Part shown: positions 9,202-18,013 of the stretch, piece by piece
How the letters are laid out: each line of letters starts with the position of its first letter
Position numbering within the stretch: the first letter of the stretch is position 1
Assembly (NCBI GenBank): GCA_944323595.1
Contig: CALUTF010000018.1
Coordinates: 1-35,536, forward strand
Direction of reading: 5' to 3'
Source: Candidatus Gastranaerophilales bacterium
GTDB lineage: Bacteria > Cyanobacteriota > Vampirovibrionia > Gastranaerophilales > Gastranaerophilaceae
DNA length: 35,536 bases
Position numbers and translations under genes: made by a program
The notes under the pieces: model-generated
Told to the model about the DNA's origin: nothing
What the model saw: only the letters and a program-made list of their open reading frames with translations
Database searches by the model: none

Positions 9202-9235
9202 AAATCAGTAAAAAGCAAAATACAGAGAGGATATT

Positions 9236-10516
9236 ATGTCAAACACAGTTGTAGTGGGCGCACAATGGGGCGACGAGGGCAAAGCCAAAATTACTGATTT
9301 ACTGGCTAAAGATGCAGATTTAATCATAAGATATCAAGGCGGCTGCAACGCCGGACACACAGTAGTTGCCGATAATAAAACCTACAAATTTCACCTGATT
9401 CCGTCAGGAATATTATATGAAGGTAAAGTTTGTTTTATAGGTGCCGGTACTGTAATTCACCCTGAAACATTCGAAAGAGAAGTTAATGAGCTTATTGAAC
9501 AGGGGATTGACGTTAAAAATCTGAAAATTTCTCCGCTTGCGTCAATCACAATGCCTTACCACATAGAAGTTGACGGCTACTCTGAAGACACTGCAACTAA
9601 AGGCAAAATCGGAACGACAAAAAAAGGCATAGGCCCGACTTACACTGACAAAGCAGCACGTATGGGCTTAAAAATTGAAGATTTATATTCTCCTGAAGCC
9701 CTGAGTGAAAAACTTGACGTAATTCTTCCTCTAAAAAATAAAACTCTTGAAAAAGTTTACGGATTACAGCCATATACAAAAGAATGCATAACAGCTCTCT
9801 GCGAAAAATACGCGCAAATTTTCAAGCCTTATGTATGCTATGACTGGCAGGAACTTCTGCATGAATCTAAAAAAGGGAAGAATATTCTGTTTGAGGGCGC
9901 ACAGGGCGTAATGCTTGATGTTGATTACGGAACATATCCTTTTGTAACAAGTTCAAACCCGATAGGCGGCGGAGCCTGCACAGGAAGCGGCTATGGTCCG
10001 ACTATGATTGATGAAGTTATCGGTGTTTCAAAAGCCTACGTAACCCGCGTCGGGGAGGGGCCCTTTGTAACTGAACTAAAAGACGAAACAGGCGACAAAA
10101 TTCGTAATATAGGACATGAATTCGGTACAACTACAGGAAGACCGAGAAGAACCGGCTGGTTTGATGCAGTAATTGCAAAGTACGGAGTTCTTGTCGGCGG
10201 TTTAACAGCAATGGCTTTAACCAAAATTGATGTATTTGATGATTTTGATGAAATTAAAGTCTGCGTAGCATACAAAGATACACGCGATGGAAAAGTTTAC
10301 AAAACATACCCGACAGATGTCTATATGCATAAATATCTGGAACCGGTATACGAAACCCATGCCGGCTGGAAAACTGATATTTCAGGAATAAAAAAATATG
10401 AAGATTTACCTGAAAATTGTAAAAAATATCTCGCAAGATTAGAAGAAATTTTTGAAATACCTATATCAATAGTTAGCGTAGGACCGGATAGAGAACAGAC
10501 TATTTTTAAAAATTAA
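9236..10516 (+). CDS. purA: Adenylosuccinate synthetase
   Basis: 426 aa, the normal family length. It joins IMP and aspartate using GTP, the first committed step from IMP to AMP. The N-terminal phosphate loop reads QWGDEGKAK with the catalytic Asp13 and Lys16, and His41 lies in GCNAGHTVV. Further family motifs are IGTTKKGIGPTYTDKAAR, FEGAQGVMLDVDYGTYPFV, RVGEGPFVTEL, GTTTGRPRRTGWFD and LTKIDVFD. The loop carries Ala17 where nearly all family members I know have Gly (GDEGKGK). AGAGAGGA precedes the ATG. It appears to be transcribed alone from the promoter at 9173-9201. Confidence 0.97.
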   Translation: MSNTVVVGAQWGDEGKAKITDLLAKDADLIIRYQGGCNAGHTVVADNKTYKFHLIPSGILYEGKVCFIGAGTVIHPETFEREVNELIEQGIDVKNLKISPLASITMPYHIEVDGYSEDTATKGKIGTTKKGIGPTYTDKAARMGLKIEDLYSPEALSEKLDVILPLKNKTLEKVYGLQPYTKECITALCEKYAQIFKPYVCYDWQELLHESKKGKNILFEGAQGVMLDVDYGTYPFVTSSNPIGGGACTGSGYGPTMIDEVIGVSKAYVTRVGEGPFVTELKDETGDKIRNIGHEFGTTTGRPRRTGWFDAVIAKYGVLVGGLTAMALTKIDVFDDFDEIKVCVAYKDTRDGKVYKTYPTDVYMHKYLEPVYETHAGWKTDISGIKKYEDLPENCKKYLARLEEIFEIPISIVSVGPDREQTIFKN

Positions 10517-10588
10517 ATATTCTTTACAAACTGACAATTTTTTAAGCACTTATGTTTTAAATAATTATAAGGTAGAAAGGAAAACTTC

Positions 10589-13411
10589 GTGCTAAAAATT
10601 AATCCGCTTACCCCTAACACGGAAACAGGACAGGTTAAAAATAATTCAAAAATAAAATTTCAGGGGACAGAACCTGCAATACAACAACCGCAGGTTAACG
10701 CACCTATGAATGTAACTCCTGACTACAACGTTAAAAAACCGATGGCTTACCAGCAGCTTGATGATATTGAACTGGCTTTCGATAAAAAAGCAAAACAATA
10801 CAAACTTGCAAACGGTCAGCGTGTAATCATTTTTCCTAAAGAGGGGCGGACTGTTCTGAAAACCTACGTAAACACTGGCTCACTAAATGAACCGGACAAT
10901 AAAAGAGGAATAAGCCATTTTATTGAACATAACCTCTTTAACGGCTCTGAAGGACTTGAAGCAGGTGAATTTTTCAAAACGGTTGATAATATGGGGGCAG
11001 ACACCAATGCCTCAACAAGTTTTTCTATAACTGATTATTTCATAACTGCAAATCATCTGAATGATGAAAATTTTGAAAAACAGATGAAAATTCATGCCGC
11101 AATGCTTGAATCTCCCCTTTTTCTGCTGGATAAACTTGAAAAAGAAAAAGGCGTAGTTAATCAGGAAATTAATATGTACATGGGTTACAGCGACAACCTT
11201 GCCGTGAATAACACCATTAAAAACTTGTTTAATATCAAAACAACGTCACCTGATTTGATTGCAGGAACAACAAATAATATAACAAATCTCACAAGAGAAG
11301 ATGTTGTAGAATACTTCAACAACAATTACTATCCTGCCAATATGGTAACTGTAATTACAGGGGAAGTAGATCCTGATGAAACAATGAAACTGGTATCTAA
11401 ATATTTCACATCAACCAGACAGCCCTCTCAGGCAAGATTACATGAAAAATTAACACCGATTGATAAAACGATAAGAGAAGATATAATCTCTGACAAAGCA
11501 AAAGCAACAAGTATTATAATGGGATTTCAAGGTCCGCAAAACAACTCTGTTGAAGAACAAATTTATCTTGATGCAGCAATAAAAATTTTAACAAACAACG
11601 ACACCTCACGCATTAACAAGCATCTTGATAAATATAATACAGAAACATGGATAACTCAGGAAAGACTGGGAACAAAACCGGATTCTCCTACAGTGCTGCT
11701 TTGCGCAACAGATACAACAGAAAAAAATTCGGAAAAAGTTCTCAATGAAATATATAAAGGACTTCAATCATTTAGTTCACTGGCACCAACGGAAAAAGAA
11801 ATGAAAACCGTCAAAAAAAGCCTGCAAAAAAGGCTTTCAGAATCATACGAATATTCATTCGTTATAAACAACCAAATAGGTTCTGCAATGCTTAATAACA
11901 AGCCTGACAGTCTGAAAAATTACGAAAAAATCGTTGAAAATATGACCCCGCAGGATATAGTAAATGCGGCAAAAAAATACCTTGATGTAACAAAAACAGC
12001 AATTACCGTAATGCATCCGGACTCTGCTAACGAAAGCAGTATAAAAAATAACTATAATAATTCAGTATCATTCACAGGTGCTGTTACAACAAAAGAAGCT
12101 TCAAATATCCTTGATACTCAAAAAGTAAATCAGTACAGGCTTGATAATAATTATCATGTCGCGTTAAATAACACAGATAGCCGCAAAGCTGATTTTGCAA
12201 TTCAATTAACTCTAGACAATATGTCGCCACAAAAAGCCGCCGCAACATATGTTCTTGATGAAATGATTAAAGAAGGGACAATGAATCAGGCGAAACATGA
12301 ATTTAATGAAAACCTCGACGAGAATGCAATCACATTTAATATAGGTTCCTACTACGGCGGGATAATAGCAGACAGTAACTGCAGTGCTGCAGATTTACCG
12401 GAAGCACTGAAAGCATTTTCTGAAGTTTTGACAGAACCAAGATTGACTGAAGAAACGCTGCAAAAAGCTAAAGATAATATTCGCACCTCAATTTCTATAC
12501 GTGAAAAAACACCTTATGACAAACTGGACAAAGAAATATATAAAAATCTTCCGCAAGGTATAACAAGCGATGATATCCTTGAATCATTAGACAGCATTAC
12601 ACTTGATGATATCAAAAAACTTCATCAGGAAATTTTAGATAAAAGTATCGGAACCGCAGTTATTTCTGCGCCGTTTGAAAAAATGCCGGAGTTGAAAAAT
12701 ACCGTATTTGAAAATATATCTAAACTCCCTAAAGTTCAGGAGCACAAAGTACTTTTTAAAGATATTTTTGAACCAGTGAATGAAACAAAAGTGCTGACTG
12801 AAACTTACAACAAAAATCAGGCGGAAATTGTAGAATGTTTTAAATTTAAAATCAATAAAAACATGAAAGATGAAATGGCAATAAAACTTCTGAGCCAAAT
12901 TCTGGGTGGCGGCTCCTCTTCCAGACTCTTCAATGACCTGAGAGAAGAACAAAAGCTCGCATACTGGGTTAACAGCAATTACAACACGAATGATAATATC
13001 GGGACTTTCACTCTCAGTATAGGTACCACAACCGAAGACAAAGAAGCCGGTATTAACTCTTATGAAAATATCGAAAAATCAATCAACGGATTTAATCAAC
13101 ATATCCAAAAACTTCTAACAGAAAATGTCACAGAAGAAGAATTAAATGCCGCAAAATTAAAAATGAAAGACTCGTTTTACGACACAAAAGAAGGTCAGGA
13201 ATGTAAAACAAATCAGATTATAGACGGAATAAGCGGTCACTATGGAATAGATGAAGTTAATCAAAAATTCAAAATGATAGACGAAATTACAGTTGAAGAT
13301 ATAAAAAATGCAGCAAATTATATTTTTCAAAACAAACCAACATACTCTTTAATCGCAACAGAAAATACATTAGAAGCCAATAAAGAGTTCCTGAATAGTC
13401 TGTGCGCATAA
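10589..13411 (+). CDS. M16 (pitrilysin-like) zinc metallopeptidase, two fused M16 units
   Basis: 940 aa from a GTG start with AGAAAGG 8 bases upstream. The inverse zinc motif HFIEH is at residues 110-114, and the downstream glutamate ligand is probably Glu193 (VVNQEINMY). Each half contains an M16 core plus a C-terminal M16 domain (first half: REDVVEYFNNNYYPANMVTV; second half: LGGGSSSRLFNDLREEQKLAY). The second half lacks HxxEH, as is usual for the inactive half. No signal peptide is visible. Residues 20-27 (SKIKFQGT) carry the recurrent N-terminal motif, and the same motif returns at residues 492-497 (SVSFTG), exactly where the second unit starts, which suggests fusion of two once-separate genes. 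A strong terminator follows. Confidence 0.9.
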   Translation: MLKINPLTPNTETGQVKNNSKIKFQGTEPAIQQPQVNAPMNVTPDYNVKKPMAYQQLDDIELAFDKKAKQYKLANGQRVIIFPKEGRTVLKTYVNTGSLNEPDNKRGISHFIEHNLFNGSEGLEAGEFFKTVDNMGADTNASTSFSITDYFITANHLNDENFEKQMKIHAAMLESPLFLLDKLEKEKGVVNQEINMYMGYSDNLAVNNTIKNLFNIKTTSPDLIAGTTNNITNLTREDVVEYFNNNYYPANMVTVITGEVDPDETMKLVSKYFTSTRQPSQARLHEKLTPIDKTIREDIISDKAKATSIIMGFQGPQNNSVEEQIYLDAAIKILTNNDTSRINKHLDKYNTETWITQERLGTKPDSPTVLLCATDTTEKNSEKVLNEIYKGLQSFSSLAPTEKEMKTVKKSLQKRLSESYEYSFVINNQIGSAMLNNKPDSLKNYEKIVENMTPQDIVNAAKKYLDVTKTAITVMHPDSANESSIKNNYNNSVSFTGAVTTKEASNILDTQKVNQYRLDNNYHVALNNTDSRKADFAIQLTLDNMSPQKAAATYVLDEMIKEGTMNQAKHEFNENLDENAITFNIGSYYGGIIADSNCSAADLPEALKAFSEVLTEPRLTEETLQKAKDNIRTSISIREKTPYDKLDKEIYKNLPQGITSDDILESLDSITLDDIKKLHQEILDKSIGTAVISAPFEKMPELKNTVFENISKLPKVQEHKVLFKDIFEPVNETKVLTETYNKNQAEIVECFKFKINKNMKDEMAIKLLSQILGGGSSSRLFNDLREEQKLAYWVNSNYNTNDNIGTFTLSIGTTTEDKEAGINSYENIEKSINGFNQHIQKLLTENVTEEELNAAKLKMKDSFYDTKEGQECKTNQIIDGISGHYGIDEVNQKFKMIDEITVEDIKNAANYIFQNKPTYSLIATENTLEANKEFLNSLCA

Positions 13412-13455
13412 TAATTTACCTTTCGATTTTCCCAATGAAAAAGGTGCACAGGCTA

Positions 13456-13489
13456 AAAAACACCGGCCCATAAAAGAGCCGGTGTTTTT
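13456..13489. terminator. Bidirectional terminator between the M16 gene and the udg operon
   Basis: A perfect 12-bp stem (13456-13467 with 13478-13489; arm AAAAACACCGGC) with a 10-base loop. The T5 and A5 ends provide a U-tract in either direction. It lies between two convergent genes. Confidence 0.9.
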
Positions 13490-13508
13490 AATATAAAAAA
13501 TTAATGAT

Positions 13509-14153
13509 TTACACGCAGGCAAAAATATTTTGCGCGTTTTCATCAATAACAACTTCAGTATCATTCAAATAAGTTGCTTTGATTTCAGCCAAATCTCTTG
13601 CTGTCAAAGTTCTTGGAGAAGTTTCTTTTAAAGAATGATCTCTCAATAAATATGACGGGTGGAAAATAGCCATAGCTTTGTAATCTTTTCCGTCAACATT
13701 GATATCTAACCATTGACCGCGGAGTTTAGAAATTGTAGTCTTTTTATCTGTAGGATAGAATTCTTTCAAAGCAGTTGCACCGCAAAGAATAATTGCTTTA
13801 GGATTGATAATATCAATTTGTGCATTTAAAAATTTTCTGCAAGCAGCTTTTTCTTCATCAGTCGGAACTCTGTTTTCAGGCGGTCTGCATTTTACGGTAT
13901 TAATCATATACAAATCATTTTCACGAGAAATACCTGCATTTTCCAAAAATTCATTCAATAACTGACCTGCGCGGCCTACAAAAGGAATACCTGTTAAATC
14001 TTCGGTTTCACCCGGAGCTTCTCCTATTAAAACAATTTTTGCGGTAGACGGATTTCCGTCAGAAAAAACTACATTTGTGCGTGTTTTTGCTAACTCGCAG
14101 CCTTTGCAGCTTTCACATTTTGATCTTACTATCTCCAGGCAATTTTTCTTCAT
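13509..14153 (-). CDS. Uracil-DNA glycosylase, family 4 (Fe-S type)
   Basis: 214 aa. It removes uracil from DNA to start base-excision repair. Motif A is GEAPGETEDLTGIPFVGRAG (residues 44-63), and the C-terminal motif is HPSYLLR. Four cysteines suited to the family's [4Fe-4S] cluster are visible: Cys16 and Cys19 (CKGC), one in NTVKCRPPENR, and one in KAACRKFL. This arrangement separates family 4 from family 1 Ung. The start ATG (14151-14153) has AGGAGAG close upstream and lies inside the 3' end of the symporter gene (41-base overlap), so the two are translated from one message. The C-terminal extension after the core (about 25 residues) is unremarkable. Confidence 0.93.
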   Translation of the reverse strand: MKKNCLEIVRSKCESCKGCELAKTRTNVVFSDGNPSTAKIVLIGEAPGETEDLTGIPFVGRAGQLLNEFLENAGISRENDLYMINTVKCRPPENRVPTDEEKAACRKFLNAQIDIINPKAIILCGATALKEFYPTDKKTTISKLRGQWLDINVDGKDYKAMAIFHPSYLLRDHSLKETSPRTLTARDLAEIKATYLNDTEVVIDENAQNIFACV

Positions 14154-15630
14154 TGTCTCTCTCCTCTTTTAATTGATTATCTTTAAAAAATCCTACATTA
14201 TACTTTCTACAATACCTCGTTAATTCTTTCATTACAACATTTGAAAGCAAGAATACTGCAAATAGATTAGGAACTGCCAGGAATAATGTAAACGCATCCG
14301 ACAAATTGATGATACTTTTAAAGTTCATGGCCGACCCTATTATTATAAACAAACAATAAATAATTTGAAAGGTTCTCGTTGTATTTTTTGAATTACCAAA
14401 AAGGAAATTCCAGCTTTTAATCCCGTAATAAGAGCCGCAAAGCATTGTAGACAGGACAAAACAGCTTGCCATGATTGTCAGAAGAATCGGGAAAAACGGG
14501 CATACCGTTCCAAAAGCCTTTGACGTAAGTTCAATTCCTGCAAGCCCCGTACTATCAAGATAAGCACCGGAAACAACAATAACAAAAGCTGTTGCAGAAC
14601 CAACAATAACAGTGTCAACAAACGGCTGGAGCATGGCAATAAAACCCTGTGCGACAGGTTTATTTGTCTTAACGGCAGAAAAAGCAATAGGCGCGGTACC
14701 AAGACCTGCTTCATTGGCAAACATGGCACGTCTGAACCCCCATAGCATGCATGCAAACCCACCGCCTGCAACCGCCTGCGGTTTAAATGCTTCTTTCACA
14801 ATCAAAACAATAGTTTCAGGCAAATGATGTATGTTCATGACACAAATAACAAAAGCTGATAAGACGTATAAAGTACACATAACAGGGGTAACTTTAGATG
14901 TAAACTTACCGATAGCCTTAATTCCGCCGATTATTGTCACATAAGTAATAACAGCAACAATAAGCCCGAGTAACCAGCCTCTGTCTGCAAAAAAGCTTGA
15001 ACTGCCACCTGTAACTTCTGTAATTTGTGTAGTCATAGCGTTAATCTGGAACAAATTCCAGCCGCCAATCATTGCAAGAATACAGCAAACCGCATATATT
15101 TTAGATAAGTACGGAGCAATTTTGGATAAATATTTTCCACGCAATCCGCCAAGAATATAATACATCGGCCCGCCGGCAACCGTGCCGTCGTCGTTAAATT
15201 TTCTGAACTTAATACCAAGAACAACTTCGGAAAATTTCAACGCCATTGAGAAGAAACCGGCAAGTATCATCCAGAAAATAACCCCAGGCCCGCCAATAGA
15301 AACGGCGGCAGCAGAACCAGCAACATTACCGATTCCTGCAGAAGCAGAAATTGTTGCAGTTAAAGCCTGAAAAGATGAAACTTCCCCCTTTTTCTTTCTT
15401 ACGAAATTGTCCTGATGCTTGTACTTGTTTAATATAAGCTTAAGCCCGTGTTTAAAACCCCATATCCCGATAAACCTTGTCCTGAAAGTAAAATAAAAAG
15501 CAGCAATCATTAAAAGCGCCACAAGAAATTCAACCTTAACTCCGTTAATAGTAACGGATGAAAAGATTATCCCTGAAATTTTATCGGCTATGGGCGACAA
15601 TAAACTGTCAATTAAACAATCTAAACTCAT
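14113..15630 (-). CDS. Alanine/glycine:sodium symporter (AGCS family)
   Basis: 505 aa with about ten or eleven hydrophobic helices. The AGCS signature region is clear: SASAGIGNVAGSAAAVSIGG, then GPGVIFWMILAGFFSMALKF. Also visible are GTVAGGPMYYILGG, GFRRAMFANEAGLGTAPIAF and QPFVDTVIVG. This family (AlsT/YrbD/DagA-like) imports alanine or glycine with Na+ or H+ across the inner membrane. No Shine-Dalgarno sequence is evident before the ATG (upstream reads TTAGTATACA). The gene sits 38 bases after the HD-GYP gene and overlaps udg, so a three-gene minus-strand operon is likely. It ends in TGA, confirming that TGA is a stop codon here. Confidence 0.93.
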   Translation of the reverse strand: MSLDCLIDSLLSPIADKISGIIFSSVTINGVKVEFLVALLMIAAFYFTFRTRFIGIWGFKHGLKLILNKYKHQDNFVRKKKGEVSSFQALTATISASAGIGNVAGSAAAVSIGGPGVIFWMILAGFFSMALKFSEVVLGIKFRKFNDDGTVAGGPMYYILGGLRGKYLSKIAPYLSKIYAVCCILAMIGGWNLFQINAMTTQITEVTGGSSSFFADRGWLLGLIVAVITYVTIIGGIKAIGKFTSKVTPVMCTLYVLSAFVICVMNIHHLPETIVLIVKEAFKPQAVAGGGFACMLWGFRRAMFANEAGLGTAPIAFSAVKTNKPVAQGFIAMLQPFVDTVIVGSATAFVIVVSGAYLDSTGLAGIELTSKAFGTVCPFFPILLTIMASCFVLSTMLCGSYYGIKSWNFLFGNSKNTTRTFQIIYCLFIIIGSAMNFKSIINLSDAFTLFLAVPNLFAVFLLSNVVMKELTRYCRKYNVGFFKDNQLKEERDNEEKLPGDSKIKM

Positions 15631-15668
15631 TGTATACTAATTTTAGCATGCACATGGAAAAAGTAAAA

Positions 15669-16454
15669 TTAAACAGTTTGTTTAACAGGAACATCAAGAC
15701 TATTTGCGTAATTTACAAGTGCTTTAAAAATAAACGGATGCAACTTACCCTCTGCAACATCTTTATGAATAATAGTAAGCGCCTGTTCCTTTGACATTTG
15801 TTCTTTATACGGGCGTTTTTCTCTGAGGGCGGAGTACTTATCAGCAAGGGAAACTATCTGCTGGTTCAGGTCTGCATTAAAACTGTTATCAACAAAAGGA
15901 TAACCGCTTTTCAACTGATTTTGATGATGATAACGGATTAAATTCAAAGTAGTAGTATCAATATCAGTAGTTTTAAGCAACTGATACCCCAATTCGGAGT
16001 GAAGATGCATAATATTTGTTTCTTTAGGGGATAATTTGCCCTCTTTATACAAAATTTCTTTCGGAATTAACACTTTGCCTAAATCATGAAGATACGCAGC
16101 GTCTTTTACGGATTGCGGATTAACACGGTCTCTAAGTCCGAAAGGAAGGTTTTCAATGATGCCTGATGCGATATCTCTGGCATCTGTACCATGGGTGTTT
16201 AAGAGCTCTTTAAGACCTTTGATATTAAGTTCCAGAGGGACAGATTCTTTTTTCAGTATTTTAGAAATTTCAGGATTTTTTTTAATCATATCAATGATTG
16301 CAGCTTCTGAAGTATAGCGATTTATAGTTGTACTCTGAAAAGTATCGCCGCTAAGAGTTTCGCCAAAACTTACACGATGACTCCGGTTTGGATTAATAGA
16401 ATAATTTTGATTTACACTGCCTACACCGAGCAGTCTTACAATATCTATTCCCAT
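15669..16454 (-). CDS. HD-GYP domain protein, putative cyclic-di-GMP phosphodiesterase
   Basis: 261 aa. The HD-GYP metal ligands appear in order: a His in LLNTHGTDARDIASG, the HD pair in AAYLHDLGK (about residues 122-123), a conserved HxxxG region (MHLHSELGYQLL), the HH pair in RYHHQNQLKSGYP, and the Asp in VSLADKYSAL. The GYP tripeptide is intact, but the residues between HH and GYP (QNQLKS) differ from the usual HHERWDG. Known members hydrolyse cyclic di-GMP; activity here is an inference. There is no receiver or sensor domain. The N-terminal 35 residues are low-complexity and carry RVSFGETLSG (27-36), the recurrent F-G motif of this window. It is the first gene of the operon with the symporter and udg. 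Confidence 0.85.
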   Translation of the reverse strand: MGIDIVRLLGVGSVNQNYSINPNRSHRVSFGETLSGDTFQSTTINRYTSEAAIIDMIKKNPEISKILKKESVPLELNIKGLKELLNTHGTDARDIASGIIENLPFGLRDRVNPQSVKDAAYLHDLGKVLIPKEILYKEGKLSPKETNIMHLHSELGYQLLKTTDIDTTTLNLIRYHHQNQLKSGYPFVDNSFNADLNQQIVSLADKYSALREKRPYKEQMSKEQALTIIHKDVAEGKLHPFIFKALVNYANSLDVPVKQTV

Positions 16455-16578
16455 TTACACTTTCACACTAATTAACACTACTACCTATATATTTATAAAG
16501 TATTTTTTTAATAGAAATTTGCTTTTTTTAAGAGAAATATTAACAAAAGTAAAAATAATGAAATAAAATAAACATTTT

Positions 16579-16584
16579 TATAAT
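16579..16584 (+). promoter_or_regulatory. -10 box of the O-acetylation cassette
   Basis: TATAAT at 16579-16584 predicts a start near 16591, only about 9 bases before ATG 16600 and with no Shine-Dalgarno sequence in the remaining leader. The 145-base divergent spacer to the HD-GYP gene is very AT-rich. Confidence 0.4.
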
Positions 16585-16599
16585 ATAAAATCAGAAACC

Positions 16600-17907
16600 A
16601 TGAAAAAAACATATAAAATTAGTCTGATATTTACAATTTTGTTCAGCCTGATATACATAAACAAAATATTCATACCTGATTTAATAGTACATAATGAAAA
16701 CTTTTTATTATGCACTGCTAAATTTTTACTGCTAACCTTTTTATTCTTTAAGTTGATTGCAAATTTGCTGCTTGCATTAGACAGACAGAACCTTTTACAA
16801 CGCAAATATGCTATAGATTTAACTTTTATCGGGATATTTTTTTTATTGCTTGTAATTCCTATGAGCAAAATTACAAACTTCCACACTTCTTATAACGAAA
16901 ACAGAAAACTTGCTGCATACAAACATTTCTGGACAAATGGTAATATTATAAATTTAAACTATCCTAAGGACTTTGAAGAGTGGTTTTCTGATAACTTTCG
17001 CTTCAGAAATAAAATTATAAGATGGAGAACACAGCTTTTTTATACACTATCTTCAAACCGTTTTGTCGTAAATAATATTTACATATACAAAAAGAATGGT
17101 TTCCTACTTGGATATAAAACAAAAGAGCATGCGAAAGCATATTCTCCCAATATAGATAAAAAAATTATCAAAAATTTGACCAGACTACAGCATTTTTGTG
17201 ATGAACAGAATATAAAATTATACATTGTACTTATACCTCCGGTAAGCTATTACTATAGAGAATATGATTTAAAATTCAAAAAAGCTGCAAAATCTGATTT
17301 TACAGGATTAATAAATTATTCGCAAAAACACAATACTATAAAAATTATCTATCCCGAGGAAGATTTCAGAGAACAGGCAGACGGCAAATATATATATTTC
17401 AAAACCGACCACCATCTGACAGACTACGGTGCGTATATTTTATACAAAAAACTGATAAATGAAATGAAAAAAGACTTGCCGCTGCTTCGTGTAACACCGT
17501 TGAGCGAATTCAAAATATCACAAAATAAAAAAGTCCGTGCAGAGTGGAACAGAGAATACACAAACGGATGGGGGTATATAAACAGCAATATTAACGCACC
17601 AGAACTTTTAACAACTGAATATGAATATTATGATTATAAATATCCGGAGAGAATAAAATTTACAGGGAAATATGATACAACAGCAATAAATCCGGACGGG
17701 CATTATAAACTTATGCTGATAGGAAATTCTTACGTTGAAAGCATAAAATTTTTCTTACATACAAGTTTTAAAGAGACAAAAAAATTCAGAATTAGCGATA
17801 TTCCGGCGTTCAGGATAAAAAAATATGAAGACATTGCCAGAACATACAAACCTGACGCAATGATAATAATGTTTCATCTAAAAAGCCCGTTTGCATTTAT
17901 GTATTAA
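16600..17907 (+). CDS. DHHW/AlgJ-like SGNH protein, membrane-anchored (O-acetylation cassette)
   Basis: 435 aa. Two or three N-terminal hydrophobic segments (residues 8-27, about 40-60, and about 73-90) anchor an extracytoplasmic domain. This begins with the family block SYNENRKLAAYK...DFEEWFSDNFRFRNKI. The SGNH-like catalytic region has FKTDHHLTDYGAY with Asp270 and His271/His272, and the nucleophile candidate Ser377 in IGNSYVES. In AlgJ/AlgX proteins an Asp-x-His pair and a Ser act together to transfer acetyl groups to a polysaccharide. Here the usual W after DHH is L, and the usual GDS reads GNS, so it may be a divergent or weaker paralogue of the next gene. The substrate polymer is unknown. 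It lies 106 bases upstream of the second copy. Confidence 0.8.
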   Translation: MKKTYKISLIFTILFSLIYINKIFIPDLIVHNENFLLCTAKFLLLTFLFFKLIANLLLALDRQNLLQRKYAIDLTFIGIFFLLLVIPMSKITNFHTSYNENRKLAAYKHFWTNGNIINLNYPKDFEEWFSDNFRFRNKIIRWRTQLFYTLSSNRFVVNNIYIYKKNGFLLGYKTKEHAKAYSPNIDKKIIKNLTRLQHFCDEQNIKLYIVLIPPVSYYYREYDLKFKKAAKSDFTGLINYSQKHNTIKIIYPEEDFREQADGKYIYFKTDHHLTDYGAYILYKKLINEMKKDLPLLRVTPLSEFKISQNKKVRAEWNREYTNGWGYINSNINAPELLTTEYEYYDYKYPERIKFTGKYDTTAINPDGHYKLMLIGNSYVESIKFFLHTSFKETKKFRISDIPAFRIKKYEDIARTYKPDAMIIMFHLKSPFAFMY

Positions 17908-17982
17908 TAAGAATGTAAAATTTTAGCAACAATGTAAAGTAAAAACTAAAAAGTAATAGACAGTAAGAATTTTTAATATAAA

Positions 17983-17996
17983 CTTAACATGTTAAG
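17983..17996. promoter_or_regulatory. 14-bp perfect palindrome upstream of the phase-variable gene
   Basis: CTTAACATGTTAAG is fully self-complementary and sits 18 bases before the ATG at 18014, overlapping the region where a promoter or leader would lie. It could be an operator, but no repressor is identified and AT-rich DNA yields such palindromes by chance. Confidence 0.3.
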
Positions 17997-18013
17997 AATA
18001 TAAGGGTGGATGA

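Noticed and set aside
12635..12952. 105-codon minus-strand frame inside the M16 gene
   Set aside because: Antisense shadow; rich in F, Y, H as expected from reversed AT-rich coding DNA.
14612..15370. Plus-strand frames opposite the AGCS symporter
   Set aside because: Antisense shadows of a complete, well-identified membrane transporter.
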